From Cryomorphaceae bacterium (GTDB lineage: Bacteria; Bacteroidota; Bacteroidia; Flavobacteriales_D; Crocinitomicaceae), in the NCBI GenBank assembly GCA_027485365.1, contig JAIXRD010000220.1, forward strand, positions 1-8,537: a stretch of DNA of 8,537 nt, read 5' to 3'. Positions 5,623 through 8,537 of this stretch are shown one piece after another (the stretch's first letter is position 1; each line of letters opens with the position of its first letter). Made by a program: the position numbers and the translations under genes. The notes below the pieces were generated by a model. It made no database searches and was not told where the DNA came from. It saw only the letters and a program-made list of their open reading frames with translations.

Positions 5623-5973
5623 ATTTTATTTGAATTGTGGTTCCTTGTATCGGTTGCAGTTCTATGATTCCAGCCCGAAAAAAAAGCCACAGACTGGTAA
5701 TAATGCTCTTGGGTTACTCTATATTAAAAACCTATCATTCAATTAAATAGAGAATTAGAAATTATAATTTAATTTCTCCAACCCCTCCCATTTAGGTCCA
5801 TCCGAAACGAAGTTAAGGATGTCCCTGTTCACTTTCAAAAGCAAATAGAAATGCAAAAAAGAGGCAAGACATTTTTCTGTGGAGCAGAAAAAAAATTAAA
5901 ATTCACATTTGAATAAAACCAACCATTGAGCTAAACAATCGTCTGAACTGTTTGTTTTCCAATAAAATATGGC
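5623..5973. other. Gene-free stretch before the 781-residue cargo gene
   Basis: No coding sequence or RNA gene is seen here. Apart from repeat copy C it holds an all-A/T inverted repeat AGAAATTA (5757-5764) with TAATTTCT (5770-5777) just before the repeat. There is also a poor promoter-like ACTGTTTG (5947-5954) about 20 bases before the next start codon; it matches TAnnTTTG only in TTTG and has no clear -33 box. The rest (5623-5756) shows nothing I can name. Confidence 0.5.
5783..5863 (+). repeat. Intergenic repeat, copy C (distant copy of the 1440-1631 element)
   Basis: 5783-5803 is identical to 1504-1524 (21 of 21), and 5824-5842 is identical to 1554-1572 (19 of 19). Between them a hairpin CATCC (5799-5803) with GGATG (5817-5821) holds loop GAAACGAAGTTAA, close to the loops of copies A and B. 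The following segment AAATAGAAATGCAAAAAAGAG (5843-5863) matches the A-rich segment at 1451-1470 upstream of copy A, so the element has the same order of parts. It sits in the gene-free stretch between the hydrolase and the T9SS cargo gene. Confidence 0.75.
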
Positions 5974-8319
5974 GTGAAAATAACGTTAATTTCAATTTTA
6001 TTTGTGCTGTGTGGATTCTGTTGGTCTCAACAGCTAGAATTTCAGTATACGAGTCAGCAGCTCAATGTGTACAATACTTTAACGAATGACATTCCACTTT
6101 TTACTCAAAATTTTGATGATCAAGTTTCCAGTGCTATTCCTATTGTTCCTTTTACCATAGGGGGACAGGCTTACAATACCCTTTTTGTGAGCACCAATGG
6201 TTTTATAACTTTAGGTCAGGCAGCCAGTACAACTAATTATAACCCCATTTCACAGCCTCAAGGAATGCCCGTTATTGCTCCGTTTGCGGGTAATTTGGAA
6301 AGTGCAAATAATACAGCACGAATCAGCTACACCATGTTGAATGGTTTTGGGAATGTTCCATATGGCATCATCATTCAATGGAAGAACGTTAGACGCATTG
6401 GCATGCAAGGTGAGTCGTTTTCGTTTCAGGCTCAACTCAAATTTACTTCTTGGATTTTGCCCTCAATTGATTTTGTTTACGGTGATTTTAATTCGGTAAA
6501 TAACACTCAGACACCTATTGAAGTGGGAATACGAATTGGAACAGGTAATGCACCCGCGGTATTTCAAAATATTCAAGTAAATAATGGAGGAACATGGGTG
6601 CCCCAGCAATTTGGGACAAATACCAATTCAAACTGTTTATTTCCATCGGCCAATGGTGCAGCAGGTGTGCCTCCTTCAGGGATGACACATCAATGGTATC
6701 TTCTTTACAACAATAATCAACCTACGGTGAACACCTCTCCCATTTGTAATCAGGATGGAAATGTGGTTATTTATTCCAACTATGACGGCGGAACGCTTAA
6801 TATTAATTGCGACCAAAACATCCCTAACCTAAAAATTGGAATTTGTACGTATGAACCTGTAATCGTAAATATCAACGGTCCGTTTGTTGGGAACATCACA
6901 GAGGTCTTGTACGCAGGATTTAATTCAAATCAAAACAATAACAATTGTGGATTGGGAAATTTCACAACCAGTATATCAGGTGTGAATCCTGCACTGGTTC
7001 AAATACTAACTGCACCGCCATTGGAATACTCGCCAACTCATCAAAATGGACAAGCCTTTACAAGCAGTTTAATGGTTGGAGTCAGCGGCCAATGCGATAC
7101 CATTTATTATGCAGGAGGAGGAAATACTCCCGATGAAGTGGTAGCTTATTTCTTAAATGCGTTTAATGGTAATTTGCGATTTCATCATACGCAATACAAT
7201 TGTTGGCTAACTGAAATCTACGATTTATCCGATGGTGGAACGTGTTGCACCAATCCATTCGTGACTATACCAAATTGGCAGATTTCTATTTCAAATGATA
7301 CTTCTGTTTGTTTCGGTGAAAATGTATCTCCCACGTTACTTACTAATACCGGTGGCATAGCACCTTTTTCCTACGAGTGGTCCTACAATGGAAATGTAGT
7401 TAGCAGTAATCCTCAATTTACGTTTCAACCACAAACGAGTGGAACAGCCTGTTTAATTGTTACAGATGCCAATGGTGACACGCTTTCTGAATGCCTAAAT
7501 ATTACCGTCGCTCCCTTGGTCAATCCGCAATTTTCCTTGCTAGACACCCTGCTTTGTTGGCCAGAATCTTTTACACTAATAAATGAAACAAATCAGAATA
7601 CATTTACTTCGCAATCTTGGTTTGTAAATAACGTTCTTTACTCAAACCAAGAAACCGTTGTTTTTACGCCAATTCAGCCAGGAACTTATTCCGTTGAACT
7701 TCAACTGACCAATTCACTTGGCTGCGTATATGATACACTCATTTCGAATGTGTTAATTTCTCTTCCAAGCCCACAAGCTGGATTTTCGTCATCTCCTACA
7801 GTTGTTCAAGTGGACAATCCTTTGGTATCTTTTATAGATGAATCTTCTGGTGAGATAAGTTCATGGAATTGGACCTTCAATGTACCACCTTCAATAGAAA
7901 CAAGTACGTTACAAAATCCTGAATTCTTATTTCCGAATACTATTGGAGGAGATTATGAGGTTCAACTGGTGGTTAGCAATGCATACGGTTGTTCGGATAC
8001 GTTAACAGGAGTTATTACTGTTTTTGAAAATTATACCCTTTTCATACCCAATTCATTTTCTCCGGATGGGAATGAGTTTAATAACCTGTTTTTAGTCTAT
8101 GGCTATGGAATTGAAACAAGTAATTTTCAATTAGAAATTTACAACCGTTGGGGAGAGTTGATCTTTGTGTCAAACAATCCAGAAATTGGGTGGGATGGAA
8201 GTCTAGGTATCAAAGGGGAAATGGCTCCAATTGGCACCTACACCTATTACTTAAGCTACCAACTTAAAAATCAAGTTAAACAGAAATTAATTTCTGGTCA
8301 TGTAAACCTAATTCGATGA
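5974..8319 (+). CDS. T9SS type B sorting-domain protein with PKD-like domains
   Basis: A 781-residue exported protein. The GTG start at 5974 is supported by the signal peptide directly after it (residues 1-18, MKITLISILFVLCGFCWS) and an in-frame stop at 5944; no in-frame ATG fits. Residues about 20-245 form a beta-rich domain with the Bacteroidota surface-protein pattern LFVSTNGFITLG (70-81) and PVIAPFAGNL. Residues 250-429 form a second module with eight cysteines. Three PKD/Ig-like units follow at about 436-515, 516-597 and 600-687; the last has the typical SSWNWTF and GGDYEVQLVVSNAYGCSDT. The type B sorting domain occupies about 688-781: FIPNSFSPDGNEFNNLF, IYNRWGELIF, GWDGS, APIGTYTYYLSY and the end HVNLIR. 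It is predicted to pass Sec and then the T9SS to the cell surface, perhaps as an adhesin; no enzyme motif is seen. Its stop overlaps the next start by ATGA. Confidence 0.92.
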   Translation: MKITLISILFVLCGFCWSQQLEFQYTSQQLNVYNTLTNDIPLFTQNFDDQVSSAIPIVPFTIGGQAYNTLFVSTNGFITLGQAASTTNYNPISQPQGMPVIAPFAGNLESANNTARISYTMLNGFGNVPYGIIIQWKNVRRIGMQGESFSFQAQLKFTSWILPSIDFVYGDFNSVNNTQTPIEVGIRIGTGNAPAVFQNIQVNNGGTWVPQQFGTNTNSNCLFPSANGAAGVPPSGMTHQWYLLYNNNQPTVNTSPICNQDGNVVIYSNYDGGTLNINCDQNIPNLKIGICTYEPVIVNINGPFVGNITEVLYAGFNSNQNNNNCGLGNFTTSISGVNPALVQILTAPPLEYSPTHQNGQAFTSSLMVGVSGQCDTIYYAGGGNTPDEVVAYFLNAFNGNLRFHHTQYNCWLTEIYDLSDGGTCCTNPFVTIPNWQISISNDTSVCFGENVSPTLLTNTGGIAPFSYEWSYNGNVVSSNPQFTFQPQTSGTACLIVTDANGDTLSECLNITVAPLVNPQFSLLDTLLCWPESFTLINETNQNTFTSQSWFVNNVLYSNQETVVFTPIQPGTYSVELQLTNSLGCVYDTLISNVLISLPSPQAGFSSSPTVVQVDNPLVSFIDESSGEISSWNWTFNVPPSIETSTLQNPEFLFPNTIGGDYEVQLVVSNAYGCSDTLTGVITVFENYTLFIPNSFSPDGNEFNNLFLVYGYGIETSNFQLEIYNRWGELIFVSNNPEIGWDGSLGIKGEMAPIGTYTYYLSYQLKNQVKQKLISGHVNLIR

Positions 8320-8537
8320 ATCTACCAATCACCCTCCTATGTTTGCTCTTTTTTGGCGCCTCAATTGCCCAAAAGGAGGCCAATGTTTGGCATTTTGGAA
8401 TAGGTAACAGCTTGGATTTTAATAGTGGATCTCCCGTACAAACCTCAGGCAGTCAGATGTATACTAACGAGGGATGTGCCTCCTATTGTGATGAAAATGG
8501 CAACTTGCTTTTCTATTCAAATGGCGGAGGAAGACTA
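8316..8537 (+). CDS. Exported N-terminal part of a probable T9SS surface protein (cut by window end)
   Basis: The ATG at 8316 overlaps the TGA of the cargo gene, and the frame stays open for 74 codons to the window end. A signal peptide is clear (MNLPITLLCLLFFGASIAQ, cleavage about residue 19). The mature start KEANVWHFGIGNSLDFNSGSP, then TNEGCASYCDENGNLLFYSNGG, matches the N-terminal pattern of large Bacteroidota proteins usually annotated as T9SS type B sorting-domain proteins. In these the repeated 'EGCA...D.nGnLLFYs.G' units are taken to form a beta-propeller-like domain. The sorting domain, if present, lies beyond the window. The ATGA junction suggests co-translation with the 781-residue protein, so the two probably reach the surface together. 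The start and export call are solid; the full-length identity is inferred. Confidence 0.82.
   Translation, partial: MNLPITLLCLLFFGASIAQKEANVWHFGIGNSLDFNSGSPVQTSGSQMYTNEGCASYCDENGNLLFYSNGGGRL

Noticed and set aside
5757..5777. AGAAATTA/TAATTTCT inverted repeat as a regulatory site or terminator
   Set aside because: It is entirely A/T in an A/T-rich stretch, so chance is likely, and it is followed by C-rich sequence rather than a T-run.
5947..5954. ACTGTTTG as the -7 element of the 781-residue cargo gene
   Set aside because: It lacks the TA of TAnnTTTG and has no TTTG at the right upstream distance.

Overview
The window comes from a member of the Bacteroidota, most likely Flavobacteriales. 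Three things point there. First, two proteins end in the gliding-motility-type (type B) C-terminal sorting domain of the type IX secretion system (T9SS), and a PorP/SprF-family outer-membrane protein is encoded beside one of them. Second, genes lack Shine-Dalgarno sequences, and two upstream regions carry the Bacteroidota promoter pattern TTTG-N(19-21)-TAnnTTTG. Third, the tRNA gene does not encode CCA. All genes lie on the + strand; I found no credible minus-strand gene.

Layout. (1) 1-1222: the 3' end of a T9SS type B cargo gene, overlapping by ATGA a PorP/SprF-like gene. (2) 1223-1413: a self-contained initiator tRNA-fMet unit with its own promoter, a leader hairpin and a strong intrinsic terminator. 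(3) 1414-1671: a gene-free stretch of hairpins and diverged repeats. A further copy of the repeat lies 4.2 kb away at 5783-5863. (4) 1672-2262: a small secreted protein I do not recognise. (5) 2337-3418: a membrane sterol desaturase/fatty acid hydroxylase followed at once by a DUF1905 protein. (6) 3464-5572: a Crp/Fnr-family regulator, an NAD(P)-binding atypical SDR and an alpha/beta hydrolase. A perfect 16-bp palindrome sits at the regulator's stop codon, upstream of the two enzyme genes, and the cassette is closed by a probable terminator at 5587-5622. (7) 5573-5973: a gene-free stretch with that terminator and the distant repeat copy. (8) 5974-8537: a second T9SS pair, a 781-residue cargo protein with PKD-like domains and a type B sorting domain. 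It overlaps by ATGA the start of another probable exported protein, which is cut by the window end.

How it works together. The two edges are envelope/secretion loci: large adhesin-like proteins cross the inner membrane by Sec and the outer membrane by the T9SS, and the PorP/SprF partner is plausibly the export or anchoring partner of the first cargo. The middle holds housekeeping (tRNA-fMet) and small metabolic cassettes. The regulator-palindrome-enzymes arrangement suggests a locally controlled unit, but no substrate can be read from the sequence.

I see no defence system, mobile element or CRISPR array. The most unusual signal is non-coding: a repeat whose stem sequence changes between copies while pairing is kept around a conserved loop.
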